From the NCBI RefSeq assembly GCF_000373565.1, contig NZ_KB891852.1, forward strand, positions 248,001-312,000: a stretch of 64,000 nucleotides of DNA. Reading direction: 5' to 3'. How positions within the stretch are numbered: the first letter of the stretch is position 1; each line of letters starts with the position of its first letter. Shown in pieces: positions 1-8,630 of the stretch. This DNA comes from Streptomyces sp. HmicA12. GTDB lineage: Bacteria; Actinomycetota; Actinomycetes; Streptomycetales; Streptomycetaceae. The notes under the pieces are model-generated. The model had not been told where the DNA came from, did not search any database, and worked only from the letters and a program-made list of their open reading frames with translations. The position numbers and the translations under genes are program-made.

Positions 1-1
1 G

Positions 2-928
2 CTGCGCGCGCTCCCCGAGGAGGTGCGCGCGGCGCTGCCGGCCATCGCCCGCGCGGGCTCCCTGTCCGGGCCGCTCGCCGGACTGCGCACGGCGCTGTCG
101 CTGTTCGGCGCCTCCCGCGGCTTCCGGCCCGTCTACGACATCGACGCCGACCGGCGCCGCGAGGACACGCTCGCCGCGGCCGCGGTGGTGCCGACGATGC
201 TCACCGCGCTGCACCGGCTGGGCGAAGGGCTCGAACCGGTGGAGCCGCGCGAGGATCTCTCGTACGCGGCGAACTACCTCTACATGCTGACGGGTTCGGA
301 GCCGGAGGCCGCACACGCGCGGGCCATCGAGCAGTACCTCATCTCCACCATTGACCACGGCTTCAATGCGTCAACCTTCACGGCGCGCGTGATCACGTCG
401 ACGGGCGCGGATGTCGCGGCCTGCCTGGTCGGTGCGGTCGGAGCACTGTCGGGGCCGCTGCACGGCGGGGCCCCGAGCCGCGCCCTCGACACCCTGGACG
501 CGATCGGCACCCCGGACCGCATCGACCCCTGGATCCGCGAGCGGGTCCTGGCCGGTGACCGGATCATGGGCTTCGGACACCCCGTCTACCGCACGGAGGA
601 CCCGCGTTCGAGGATGCTGCGCGGGATCTCGCAGGAGTTCGGCGGGCCGCTGGTGGAGTTCGCGGTCGAGGTCGAGCGCCACGTCGAGGCGATCCTGGCC
701 GAGCTCAAGCCGGGCCGCGAACTGCACACGAACGTGGAGTTCTACGCGGGCGTGGTCATGGAGCTGTGCGGGCTGCCGCGCACGATGTTCACGCCGACGT
801 TCGCCGCTGCGCGGGTGGTCGGCTGGAGCGCCAACATCCTCGAGCAGGCCCAGGACTCGAAGATCATCCGCCCTGCGGCGCGCTATGTGGGGGTGGAGCC
901 GCCGGTGGCGGTGCCGCCGCGGGGTTGA
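2..928 (+). CDS. Citrate synthase family protein (3' part, start outside window)
   Basis: The reading frame is open from the left edge, so the N-terminus is missing. About 308 residues remain, covering most of the large domain and the C-terminus of a citrate synthase (acetyl-CoA + oxaloacetate to citrate, TCA cycle entry). Visible family motifs are the active-site segment GGAPSRAL with its preceding His, the GFGHPVYR segment with the second catalytic His, and the C-terminal NVEFYAGVV and PARYVG-like segments with the conserved Asp/Arg surroundings. Streptomyces carry more than one citrate synthase paralogue; from sequence alone I cannot say whether this is the main enzyme or a citrate/2-methylcitrate synthase-like paralogue. 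The stop codon lies inside a hairpin shared with the convergent downstream gene. Confidence 0.9.
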   Translation: MRALPEEVRAALPAIARAGSLSGPLAGLRTALSLFGASRGFRPVYDIDADRRREDTLAAAAVVPTMLTALHRLGEGLEPVEPREDLSYAANYLYMLTGSEPEAAHARAIEQYLISTIDHGFNASTFTARVITSTGADVAACLVGAVGALSGPLHGGAPSRALDTLDAIGTPDRIDPWIRERVLAGDRIMGFGHPVYRTEDPRSRMLRGISQEFGGPLVEFAVEVERHVEAILAELKPGRELHTNVEFYAGVVMELCGLPRTMFTPTFAAARVVGWSANILEQAQDSKIIRPAARYVGVEPPVAVPPRG

Positions 929-945
929 TCGGGTGGATCAACCCC
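921..945. terminator. Hairpin spanning both stop codons of convergent genes
   Basis: A perfect 10-bp inverted repeat (GGGGTTGATC / GATCAACCCC, loop of 5) covers the stop codon of the citrate synthase gene and that of the facing membrane-protein gene. There is no U-tract, as is common in streptomycetes. It probably acts as a compact bidirectional terminator. Confidence 0.6.
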
Positions 946-1978
946 CGGAGCCCGAGGGGGGATCGACGGTGCTGCGGAAGCGATCGAGGGGCGACGGGCC
1001 ACCCTCGTAGGCGGAACGGGACAAGTGGCACACCAGATCCCACATCTCCCGCTCGTCGGCCAGTCGGCTGGGCAGGGTCAGGTGCAGCGCGGCGGCGAGG
1101 GGCTTCCTGCCGACATTGACCAACGAGCGCACCGCGCAATGCCATGCGTCGGTCGAGGTGACCGCGCAGCGGTACCACACGGGGAGCAGAACGCAGAGCG
1201 AGACGGCGGTGGTCACCACCACGAGGAGGTCCTTGCCGGGCGAGGCGGCTGCGACCGCGGCGCAGAGGATCACGCCGACATGGCCGTAGAGCATGCACAC
1301 GAAGAAGTTCACGCTGGTGCGTGCCGTGTCGACCTGGCGCACCGCCTGCTCGGGGGCGACCGCCGTCAACTCGTCCCACAAGGCCGTGAGATCGATACGG
1401 AACCGTTCGTAGGGCTCCACCTCAAGACGTCGGATGGCATTGCCGAGCGACGTCGGGGAGATCTGTCGCGGATCGCGGGGGTACCGGTCCAGGTGCTCCT
1501 GGAGCAGCGCCCGCCGCGGCGAGGAACGTCGGCTGTCGCGCGCGAAGTGCCGGGCCACACGCCTTTCGTCGCGCAGCCGACTCATGTCGGCGGCGGCCGC
1601 GGGTGGAAGCGGCCTCCGCGCCGCACGTGCCTCCAGGCGCAGACGCTGGAGCCGGTCATCGAGGATCCCGCGCCGCTCGCTGTGCCACCTGACCCGGCTC
1701 TCGTACAGGCTGCCCGGCCACAACAGATAGCCGGTCAGTATCCGGTACAACGGGGTCTGCAGTGCGCTGCTCACGAGCCCGAGGAGCAGCGCACCGACGA
1801 GAAAGGCGACGGCCGCGCGGCCCTGCGCCAGTTCTGCGAGCCGCGCGATCAGCGGCAGCCCCTGCAGGCTGGGCAGGAGGAACACGACCAGCAGGGCAAG
1901 GTTGACGGTGGTCGGCACGATCCAGCCGACCACCAGCCCCCAGGCGCCCCCGAGGACGCCTTTCGCGATCTCTGTCAT
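938..1978 (-). CDS. Multi-pass membrane protein of unknown function
   Basis: 346 residues, family not recognised. Two long hydrophobic segments lie near the N-terminus (about residues 14-37 and 56-88). A highly basic, Arg-rich soluble stretch follows (about 90-225), then two more membrane segments (about 225-275) and a charged C-terminus. The ATG overlaps the stop of the preceding small gene in an ATGA arrangement, so the two are translationally coupled. It is the last gene of a three-gene operon that starts at about 2536. The long basic middle section would lie in the cytoplasm if the N-terminus is inside. No catalytic motif was seen. Confidence 0.7.
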   Translation of the reverse strand: MTEIAKGVLGGAWGLVVGWIVPTTVNLALLVVFLLPSLQGLPLIARLAELAQGRAAVAFLVGALLLGLVSSALQTPLYRILTGYLLWPGSLYESRVRWHSERRGILDDRLQRLRLEARAARRPLPPAAAADMSRLRDERRVARHFARDSRRSSPRRALLQEHLDRYPRDPRQISPTSLGNAIRRLEVEPYERFRIDLTALWDELTAVAPEQAVRQVDTARTSVNFFVCMLYGHVGVILCAAVAAASPGKDLLVVVTTAVSLCVLLPVWYRCAVTSTDAWHCAVRSLVNVGRKPLAAALHLTLPSRLADEREMWDLVCHLSRSAYEGGPSPLDRFRSTVDPPSGSGG

Positions 1979-2298
1979 GACCCCCCGGCTGGTTCCGGTT
2001 CCGGTTCTGGTTCCGGCTCTGGCGGTGGCTCGGTCGGATCTACGGGCGACGGTCCGGTGGGACCGCGATATGCCGGTAGTACAGAGATACCAGGGCTGTC
2101 GGGTGGGTGAGGGTGGGTTACATGGAGTGCGATCCGGATGGCCGGATACGACACCGCGACGGCCGCGGGGACGGTCAGTGCGGCAGCCGCGGTGGCCAGT
2201 GCGAGCACGAGGAGCCCACAGACCAGGACGCTCTGGGCGCGGCCGATGCTTCTGCCCGGCGACCGCTCCGCTGCCTTCGACATGGCTCGTGCCCCCAT
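1975..2298 (-). CDS. Small membrane-anchored protein with proline/glutamate-rich C-terminus
   Basis: 107 residues. A basic N-terminus is followed by a hydrophobic segment (about residues 18-45) that could be a signal anchor. The tail ends in repeated Pro-Glu dipeptides (about residues 88-103), encoded by a low-complexity run near 1980-2030. The start ATG at 2298 is one base after the stop of the upstream gene, and its own stop overlaps the next start. The tight coupling on both sides is the main reason to believe the gene is real. Function unknown; the Pro-Glu tail may be an extracellular spacer. Confidence 0.6.
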   Translation of the reverse strand: MGARAMSKAAERSPGRSIGRAQSVLVCGLLVLALATAAAALTVPAAVAVSYPAIRIALHVTHPHPPDSPGISVLPAYRGPTGPSPVDPTEPPPEPEPEPEPEPAGGS

Positions 2299-2299
2299 G

Positions 2300-2536
2300 T
2301 CATGCGCTCGGGATGTCCGCCTTGGCTCGCACCAGGGTGTCGCGGGTGATGACGACGATCCGCTCGTAGTCGGCCCGCGCCGCGTCGGCGGGCAGCTCGG
2401 CGTCGAGCGTCTCGGTGACATCCGTCCCGATGACGGCGAAGTTGCCGTCGGCGAGCTCGAAGATGTCGGGGCAGGTCTGGCCGGAGGCGCTTCCGCGTTC
2501 GCGTGGAGACGCACCGATACGGCGCACGATTTTCAA
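2300..2536 (-). CDS. Small conserved hypothetical protein
   Basis: 78 residues, first gene of a coupled three-gene operon. It resembles short Streptomyces proteins with a CPDIFELADGNFAVIGTD-type core (residues 22-39) that are often found beside regulators or membrane proteins; function unknown. A TTG at 2536 gives the annotated start. A GTG at 2527 is an equally possible start, and neither has a strong ribosome site. The acidic, compact composition suggests a soluble cytoplasmic protein. Confidence 0.65.
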   Translation of the reverse strand: MKIVRRIGASPRERGSASGQTCPDIFELADGNFAVIGTDVTETLDAELPADAARADYERIVVITRDTLVRAKADIPSA

Positions 2537-2633
2537 AGGGATCCCGGTCCTTGACGCTGGGGAGGGATAAAGGAGCGGGCACAGATTAGCCCGTTCACCA
2601 CCGCAGTCGAGGCGCGGGATAGGCCAACTGGGT

Positions 2634-3134
2634 TCAATCGCAAGGAGGTTCGCCGACGACCCACCACTCGTCGGTCTCCGCTTCCTCCTGGTCCTGGAGC
2701 AGTTGCTCGACCATGCGGCCGAGTTCCGCCTCGTCCGAGCTGCCGTCCAGACTGGCGCGATGGTGCCGCGTCGCGGCCAGATAAGCGCGGACGATCGGGT
2801 TCCGGCAGATCACCCGAAGGTGCCCGTAGAGCTCGCGCCGGTTCATCGCGCCGATGCGGTGGAAGTGCAGGGCGTTGGTGTAGAGCGCGTTCGCGTACAG
2901 GAACTGGCGCTGCTGGTCCGGGGGGATCGTTTCCTCGTACGTGTCGAGGACCGCGGCCAGTGCCGGATCGTCCATGGCCTTGCAGAGCAGGGTGAGGTGC
3001 GCCCGGTGCTGCTCGATGAGGGCAGCGCGTCGTCGGCGTCGCGTCGCCAGCGAGGCCAGTGATTCCGCGGCCGTGCCGGCGCCGGTCGTCACCGCGGCGG
3101 CGAGCGCCCTTACTCCGTAACTTTTAGTGGCCAT
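2634..3134 (-). CDS. DUF6082-like protein
   Basis: 166 residues starting at the ATG at 3134, which has a G-rich ribosome site just upstream; the open frame extends further but without a good start. A short hydrophobic/Ala-rich N-terminus and an RRRRR patch (about residues 32-36) precede a helical core with the pattern LLCKAMDDPALAAVL and a YANALYTNALHF segment. This is reminiscent of the DUF6082 family found in many copies in streptomycetes. Function unknown. It is transcribed away from the metallochaperone gene. Confidence 0.7.
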   Translation of the reverse strand: MATKSYGVRALAAAVTTGAGTAAESLASLATRRRRRAALIEQHRAHLTLLCKAMDDPALAAVLDTYEETIPPDQQRQFLYANALYTNALHFHRIGAMNRRELYGHLRVICRNPIVRAYLAATRHHRASLDGSSDEAELGRMVEQLLQDQEEAETDEWWVVGEPPCD

Positions 3135-3460
3135 GTCAACCCCCGGTCCAGGCGACCGCGAGCCGGTCGTCGGGTGCGGGTCGACGGATACGAAGACCGG
3201 TGAGGCCGGCGAGCGGTGGGCGGCGCGCTTGCCGTCTCCCAGGGTGCCGAGCGGCTCTGATCGGCGGGGAGGCGGAGAGGAGGCGCGCGGAAATGCCGGG
3301 TCGCGCAAACCGGCGCCATGTCCAGACATCTGCCCAGCGATCGGCGTTAGCAATCGTTCACTGCGCGGCCTTTCTACGCGCTCGTATCCTGGGGCGGCAG
3401 CCATCCTTGGTGCGAGAGCCGGTCGCCGGACCGGCGCACCCCTGGTGTGAGAGAGGTCGC
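3135..3460. other. Divergent intergenic region
   Basis: 326 bases between the divergent DUF6082-like and COG0523 genes. Apart from the ribosome sites at both ends I see no convincing palindrome, gene or hairpin. In particular I see no clear Zur-type box, although COG0523 genes are often zinc-regulated. Confidence 0.4.
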
Positions 3461-4567
3461 GTGTTGAGCAAGTCGAACCCGCCGCAGATCCCCGTCGTCG
3501 TCCTGGCGGGCTTCCTCGGATCGGGGAAGACCACGCTGCTGAATCATCTGCTGCACCACAGTGCGGGTACCCGCATCGGGGCGATCGTCAACGACTTCGG
3601 GTCGATCGAGATCGATGCCATGGCGGTCGCCGGGCAGTTGGGCGACTCGACCGTGTCGCTCGGCAACGGATGTCTGTGCTGTGCCGTGGACGCGAGTGAA
3701 CTTGACGTCTATCTGGACAAGTTGACGCGCCCGATCAATGACATGCATGCCATTGACGTCATCGTGATCGAGGCGAGCGGGATCGCTGAACCGCAGGAGC
3801 TGGTCCGCATGGTGCTCGCCAGCGAGAACCCCCGGATCGTGTACGGGGGTCTCGTCGAGGTCGTCGACGCCGCCGAGTTCGACGCCACCCGGGACAAGCA
3901 CCCGGAGGTGACGCGGCACCTGGCTCTCGCGGACCTCGTCGTCGTGAACAAGGCCGACCGGGTGGACGCGGGGGAGCGTGAGCGGGTGCTCGGCGTCGTG
4001 CGGGCGGCGGCGGAGCCTGCCGCCGTCATCCCGGCGTCGTACGGGCGTGTCGACCCGGAGATGCTCTTCGACTGCCGTCCGAGCGAGGAACGCATCGGGC
4101 AGCTGTCGTTCGACGATCTGCACCGGCACGGTGACGGCGACGGAGCAGCCGCGGACGGGGCGCACGACGGGCACCTGCACGACGCCTACGAGAGCGTTGC
4201 CTTCACCTCCGAAGTGGCCATGGACCCGCGCCGGTTGATGGCGTTCCTGGACGGTCGGTCCGAGGGGCTCTACCGCATCAAGGGGTACGTCGACTTCGGC
4301 GCCGGCGATCCGCGCAACCGGTATGCCGTGCACGCCGTCGGACGTTTCCTGCGCTTCTACCCGGAGCCGTGGCCGCGCGGTGAGCCGCGCCTCACCCAGC
4401 TCGTGCTCATCGGGGCGGGCATCGACACGGAGGCGCTCGGCAAGGAACTCGCCGCATGCAGGAGCGACAACGCGGACGCCCCGCACGCTGCGGACGAGCA
4501 CAGCATGTGGGGCGTTCTCCGCTACGTGCAGGAGAAGGGCTCGCAGGACGAGGCCCTGGACTTCTAG
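3461..4567 (+). CDS. COG0523/CobW-family GTP-dependent metallochaperone
   Basis: 368 residues from a GTG at 3461 preceded by GAGAGG. It is a G3E-family GTPase. The P-loop GFLGSGKTT is at residues 17-25, the family metal-binding CxCC motif at C71/C73/C74 within NGCLCCAVD, and the NKAD guanine-specificity motif near residue 164. A His/Asp-rich loop (about residues 219-243) precedes the C-terminal CobW_C domain. These proteins deliver Zn or another metal to client enzymes using GTP. The His-rich loop favours zinc or nickel/cobalt binding, but no client gene is adjacent. The stop codon overlaps the stop of the facing parC gene. Confidence 0.88.
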   Translation: MLSKSNPPQIPVVVLAGFLGSGKTTLLNHLLHHSAGTRIGAIVNDFGSIEIDAMAVAGQLGDSTVSLGNGCLCCAVDASELDVYLDKLTRPINDMHAIDVIVIEASGIAEPQELVRMVLASENPRIVYGGLVEVVDAAEFDATRDKHPEVTRHLALADLVVVNKADRVDAGERERVLGVVRAAAEPAAVIPASYGRVDPEMLFDCRPSEERIGQLSFDDLHRHGDGDGAAADGAHDGHLHDAYESVAFTSEVAMDPRRLMAFLDGRSEGLYRIKGYVDFGAGDPRNRYAVHAVGRFLRFYPEPWPRGEPRLTQLVLIGAGIDTEALGKELAACRSDNADAPHAADEHSMWGVLRYVQEKGSQDEALDF

Positions 4568-7029
4568 ACGGGTCCGGCCACCGCCGCCACCGTCTTCGGG
4601 AGCGAGAGGCCCGAGCCGTCGCGGCGCGGGTCCATCTCCGGCAGTTCGGCCGGCGTGCCGTTCTTCTGCGCCGCTCGGGCGGGCGCCGGGCCCGCCCAGG
4701 CCAGGCTCAGGCAGTCCTCGCCCTTCAGGAACCGCTGGCAGCGCACGCCGCCCGTGGCACGGCCCTTGCGCGGGTACTGGTCGAACGGCGTCAGCTTGGC
4801 CGTCGTCTGCACCGAGTCGTCGAGCGTGCCGCGCGAGCCGGCCACCGTGAAGACCACCGCGTCGACCGCCGGATCGACCGCCGTGAACGAGATGACCTTC
4901 GCCCCGGTCGCCAGCTTGATGCCCGCCATGCCGCCCGCCGGGCGGCCCTGCGGGCGCACGATGGAGGCCTGGAAGCGCAGCAGTTGGGCGTCGTCCGTGA
5001 CGAACACCAGGTCCTCCTCACCCGTCCGCAGTTCGACCGCGCCCACGATCCGGTCACCGTCCTTGAGGGTGATGACCTCCAACTCCTCCTTGTTGGACGG
5101 ATAGTCGGGCACCACGCGCTTCACGACGCCCTGCTCGGTGCCGATCGCGAGGCCCGGTGACGACTCGTCCAGTGTGGTGAGGCAGACGACCGTCTCGTCC
5201 GCCTCCAAGGAGGAGAGGAACTCGGAGACCGGGGCGCCACCGGAGAGGTTCGGCGCGGACGCCGTGTCCGGGAGCTGCGGCAGGTCGATCACGTTCAGGC
5301 GCAGCAGGCGGCCCTCGGAGGTGACCGCACCGATCTCGCCGCGGGCCGTCGCGGGCACCGCCGAGGCGATCAGGTCGTGCTTGACGCGCTTGCCGCTGTC
5401 GTCCTCGAGGAACGGCTCGCCGTTGGCCGTGCGGGCCACCAGGCCGGTCGAGGAGAGCAGCACGCGGCACGGGTCGTCGGCCACCTGCAGCGACACCGCG
5501 GCCACCGGGGAACCCGCGGACTCCAGGAGCACCGTGCGCCGGTCGGAGCCGAACTTCTTGGCCACCGAGGCCAGTTCGGTGGAGACCAGCTTGCGCAGCT
5601 CGGTGTCCGAGTCGAGGATGCCGGTCAGCTCGTCGATCTCGCCGTTGAGCTTGTCGCGCTCCGACTCCAGCTCGATGCGGTCGAACTTGGTGAGGCGGCG
5701 CAGCGGCGTGTCCAGGATGTACTGCGTCTGGATGTCGCTCAGCGAGAAGCGCTCGATGAGGCGCTGCTTGGCCTGCGCGCTGTTGTCACTGGAGCGGATG
5801 AGGCGGATGACCTCGTCGATGTCCAGCAGAGCGACGAGCAGGCCCTCCACCAGGTGCAGCCGGTCCTGCTTCTTGCTGCGGCGGAACTCGCTGCGGCGGC
5901 GCACCACTTCGAAGCGGTGGTCCAGATAGACCTCGAGGAGCTCCTTGAGGCCGAGCGTGAGCGGCTGACCGTCCACCAGCGCCACGTTGTTGATACCGAA
6001 GGACTCCTCCATCGGCGTCAGCTTGTAGAGCTGCTCCAGGACGGCCTCCGGCACGAAGCCGTTCTTGATCTCGATGACCAGGCGCAGGCCGTGCTCGCGG
6101 TCCGTGAGGTCCTTGACGTCGGCGATGCCCTGGAGCTTCTTCGAGCCGACCAGTTCCTTGATCTTCGTGATGACCTTCTCGGGTCCGACCGCGAAGGGCA
6201 GCTCCGTGACGACGAGGCCCTTGCGGCGCGCCGTCACATTGTCCACCGCGACCGTGGCGCGGATCTTGAAGGTGCCGCGGCCCGTCTCGTACGCGTCCTT
6301 GATGCCGGCCAGGCCGACGATCCGGCCGCCCGTCGGCAGGTCAGGACCGGGCACGAACTTCATCAGCGTCTCGAGGTCGGCGCCCGGGTGCCTGATCAAG
6401 TGCCGCGCGGCGGCGATCACTTCTCCCAGGTTGTGCGGCGGCATGTTCGTCGCCATGCCGACCGCGATGCCCGACGTGCCGTTCACCAGCAGGTTCGGGT
6501 ACGCCGCCGGGAGGACGATCGGCTCCTGCTCCTGGCCGTCGTAGTTCGGGATGAAGTCGACGGTGTTCTCGTCGATCGAATCCGTCATCAGGGCCGCGGC
6601 GGCGTCCGGGCGGCACTCCGTGTAGCGCATGGCGGCCGGGCGGTCGTCGTTGCCCAGCGAGCCGAAGTTGCCGTGGCCGTCCACCAGCGGGACGCGCATG
6701 GAGAACGGCTGCGCCAGACGCACCAGCGCGTCGTAGATCGACGCGTCGCCATGGGGGTGCAACTTACCCATGACCTCGCCGACGACACGGGCGCACTTCA
6801 CATAGCCGCGCTCGGGGCGCAGGCCCATCTCGTTCATCTGGTAGACGATCCGACGGTGGACGGGCTTCATCCCGTCGCGGGCGTCGGGCAGGGCGCGGGA
6901 GTAGATGACCGAGTACGCGTACTCCAGGTAGGAGCCCTGCATTTCGTCGACCACGTCGATGTCGAGGATCTTCTCCTCGAAGGCAGCGTCGTCATCGGGT
7001 CGCGGGGTCTTCGTGCTGCGGCGGGCCAT
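4564..7029 (-). CDS. parC: DNA topoisomerase IV subunit A (ParC)
   Basis: 821 residues from the ATG at 7029, with GAAGGAG 11 bases upstream. It is a type IIA topoisomerase A subunit that breaks and rejoins DNA to unlink daughter chromosomes together with ParE, which is not in this window. The catalytic Arg-Tyr pair is R135-Y136 in PAAMRYTE. The quinolone-resistance region reads [10 protein letters not shown] (residues 91-100), with Ala at the position of E. coli GyrA Ser83. The C-terminal beta-propeller has degenerate blades and lacks an obvious GyrA box, which favours ParC over GyrA. The gene stands alone, and its stop overlaps that of the convergent metallochaperone gene. Confidence 0.88.
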   Translation of the reverse strand: MARRSTKTPRPDDDAAFEEKILDIDVVDEMQGSYLEYAYSVIYSRALPDARDGMKPVHRRIVYQMNEMGLRPERGYVKCARVVGEVMGKLHPHGDASIYDALVRLAQPFSMRVPLVDGHGNFGSLGNDDRPAAMRYTECRPDAAAALMTDSIDENTVDFIPNYDGQEQEPIVLPAAYPNLLVNGTSGIAVGMATNMPPHNLGEVIAAARHLIRHPGADLETLMKFVPGPDLPTGGRIVGLAGIKDAYETGRGTFKIRATVAVDNVTARRKGLVVTELPFAVGPEKVITKIKELVGSKKLQGIADVKDLTDREHGLRLVIEIKNGFVPEAVLEQLYKLTPMEESFGINNVALVDGQPLTLGLKELLEVYLDHRFEVVRRRSEFRRSKKQDRLHLVEGLLVALLDIDEVIRLIRSSDNSAQAKQRLIERFSLSDIQTQYILDTPLRRLTKFDRIELESERDKLNGEIDELTGILDSDTELRKLVSTELASVAKKFGSDRRTVLLESAGSPVAAVSLQVADDPCRVLLSSTGLVARTANGEPFLEDDSGKRVKHDLIASAVPATARGEIGAVTSEGRLLRLNVIDLPQLPDTASAPNLSGGAPVSEFLSSLEADETVVCLTTLDESSPGLAIGTEQGVVKRVVPDYPSNKEELEVITLKDGDRIVGAVELRTGEEDLVFVTDDAQLLRFQASIVRPQGRPAGGMAGIKLATGAKVISFTAVDPAVDAVVFTVAGSRGTLDDSVQTTAKLTPFDQYPRKGRATGGVRCQRFLKGEDCLSLAWAGPAPARAAQKNGTPAELPEMDPRRDGSGLSLPKTVAAVAGPV

Positions 7030-7051
7030 CGCTGCTGCGGCTCCTTCACCA

Positions 7052-7073
7052 ACATGAACAGGTACATGAACAG
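7052..7073. repeat. Two direct 10-bp repeats upstream of parC
   Basis: ACATGAACAG occurs at 7052-7061 and again at 7064-7073, one helical turn plus two bases apart, in the parC upstream region. Two direct sites on the same DNA face could be a regulator site, but they may be chance. Confidence 0.35.
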
Positions 7074-7286
7074 AGAACTGACGGGGACTGTCGCGAACCA
7101 TTGTGGACCGCCCCACTGACAACGCTGCTCGCGACCCGTCCGTACCGCGTGGTTCGCGGCCCGCGTGAGGGTGCTTTCATCGCTTAGGGCGTAGCCGCAG
7201 CGGGAACTTCGCCAGGGGTCAGCACGCTTGCATACAGTGGCAGGACTGGCAGCACTTCTGCATTTTCCGCGATCGAAGGGACGTAC

Positions 7287-8630
7287 ATGCCCATGGGTCA
7301 CACGGCCACCGCCGAGGCCGGCTCCGGCGGCCTGACAGCGACCGAGCACCGGCTGGCCAACGGCCTGCGCGTGGTGCTCTCCGAGGATCACCTGACCCCG
7401 GTCGCGGCGGTCTGCCTCTGGTACGACGTCGGCTCGCGCCACGAGGTCAAGGGCCGTACGGGCCTGGCTCACCTTTTCGAGCACCTGATGTTCCAGGGCT
7501 CGAAGCAGGTGCCGGGCAACGGCCACTTCGAACTGGTCCAGGGCGCGGGCGGTTCGCTCAACGGTACGACGAGCTTCGAGCGTACGAACTACTTCGAGAC
7601 CATGCCCGCCCACCAGCTGGAGCTCGCGCTGTGGCTGGAGGCCGACCGCATGGGCTCGCTCCTGACGGCTCTGGACGACGAGTCGATGGAGAACCAGCGC
7701 GACGTCGTGAAGAACGAGCGCCGTCAGCGCTACGACAACGTCCCTTACGGCACGGCGTTCGAGAAGCTGACCGCCCTCATGTACCCGGAGGGCCACCCGT
7801 ACCACCACACGCCCATCGGCTCCATGGCCGACCTGGACGCGGCCACCCTGGAGGACGCGCGGAACTTCTTCCGCACCTACTACGCGCCCAACAACGCGGT
7901 GCTCTCCGTGGTGGGTGACATCGATCCCGAGCAGACGCTCGCCTGGATCGAGAAGTACTTCGGTTCCATCGCCGGGCACGACGGCAAGCCGGCCCCGCGC
8001 GACGGAGCCCTGCCCGACATCATCGGCGAGCAGCTGCGCGAGGTCGTCGAGGAGGAGGTCCCGGCCCGCGCCCTGATGGCCGCCTACCGGCTTCCCGAGG
8101 ACGGCCCGCGCGCGTGCGACGCCGCCGACCTCGCCCTGACCGTGCTCGGCGGCGGCGAGTCCTCGCGGCTGTACAACCGCCTCGTACGCCGCGACCAGAC
8201 CGCTGTGGCCGCCGGGTTCGGCCTGCTGCGGCTCGCCGGTGCGCCCTCCCTCGGCTGGCTCGACGTGAAGACCTCCGGCGACGTCGAGGTGCCCGTCATC
8301 GAGGCCGCCGTCGACGAGGAGCTCGCCCGGTTCGCCGAGGAAGGCCCGAGCCCCGAGGAAATGGAGCGCGCCCAGGCCCAGTTGGAGCGCGAGTGGCTGG
8401 ACCGGCTCGGCACCGTCGCGGGTCGCGCCGACGAACTGTGCCGTTACGCCGTCCTGTTCGGCGACCCGCAGCTCGCCCTCACCGCCGTGCAGCGCGTTCT
8501 CGCCGTGACCGCCGAGGAGGTCCAGGAGATCGCCAAGGCGCGCCTGCGGCCCGACAACCGCGCGGTCCTGGTGTACGAGCCCACGGCCCCTGCCGACAGC
8601 GAGAACGACGACGAGGAGGCGGGCCAGTGA
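7287..8630 (+). CDS. M16 family zinc metallopeptidase, catalytic subunit
   Basis: 447 residues from the ATG at 7287, with GAAGGGA upstream. It is an inverzincin (insulinase/mitochondrial processing peptidase-like). The inverted zinc motif HxxEH is at H62-E65-H66 (HLFEHLMF), and the downstream zinc-ligand Glu lies in the segment around NQRDVVKNERR (about residues 131-145). There is no signal peptide, so it is probably cytoplasmic or membrane-associated. Its stop overlaps the GTG start of a second M16 gene that lacks the zinc motif, matching heterodimeric bacterial M16B enzymes built from one active and one inactive subunit. Likely substrates are peptides; nothing nearby indicates which. Confidence 0.9.
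   Translation: MPMGHTATAEAGSGGLTATEHRLANGLRVVLSEDHLTPVAAVCLWYDVGSRHEVKGRTGLAHLFEHLMFQGSKQVPGNGHFELVQGAGGSLNGTTSFERTNYFETMPAHQLELALWLEADRMGSLLTALDDESMENQRDVVKNERRQRYDNVPYGTAFEKLTALMYPEGHPYHHTPIGSMADLDAATLEDARNFFRTYYAPNNAVLSVVGDIDPEQTLAWIEKYFGSIAGHDGKPAPRDGALPDIIGEQLREVVEEEVPARALMAAYRLPEDGPRACDAADLALTVLGGGESSRLYNRLVRRDQTAVAAGFGLLRLAGAPSLGWLDVKTSGDVEVPVIEAAVDEELARFAEEGPSPEEMERAQAQLEREWLDRLGTVAGRADELCRYAVLFGDPQLALTAVQRVLAVTAEEVQEIAKARLRPDNRAVLVYEPTAPADSENDDEEAGQ

Noticed and set aside
371-1119. Long open frames overlapping the citrate synthase gene in other frames
   Set aside because: They are shadows produced by the high GC content; composition and lack of ribosome sites do not support them, while the citrate synthase frame is motif-complete.
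2634-3404. Upstream extension of the DUF6082-like gene to 3404
   Set aside because: The extension is Pro/Arg-rich, covers the divergent promoter region and lacks a ribosome site, unlike the ATG at 3134.
3374-4501. 375-codon minus-strand open frame across the metallochaperone gene
   Set aside because: It is antisense to a gene with all G3E motifs; the translation is low-complexity Arg/Asp/Val-rich and resembles nothing.
5377-7119. 580-codon plus-strand open frame antisense to parC
   Set aside because: It is the mirror of a conserved topoisomerase; the amino-acid composition is typical of antisense frames in high-GC DNA.
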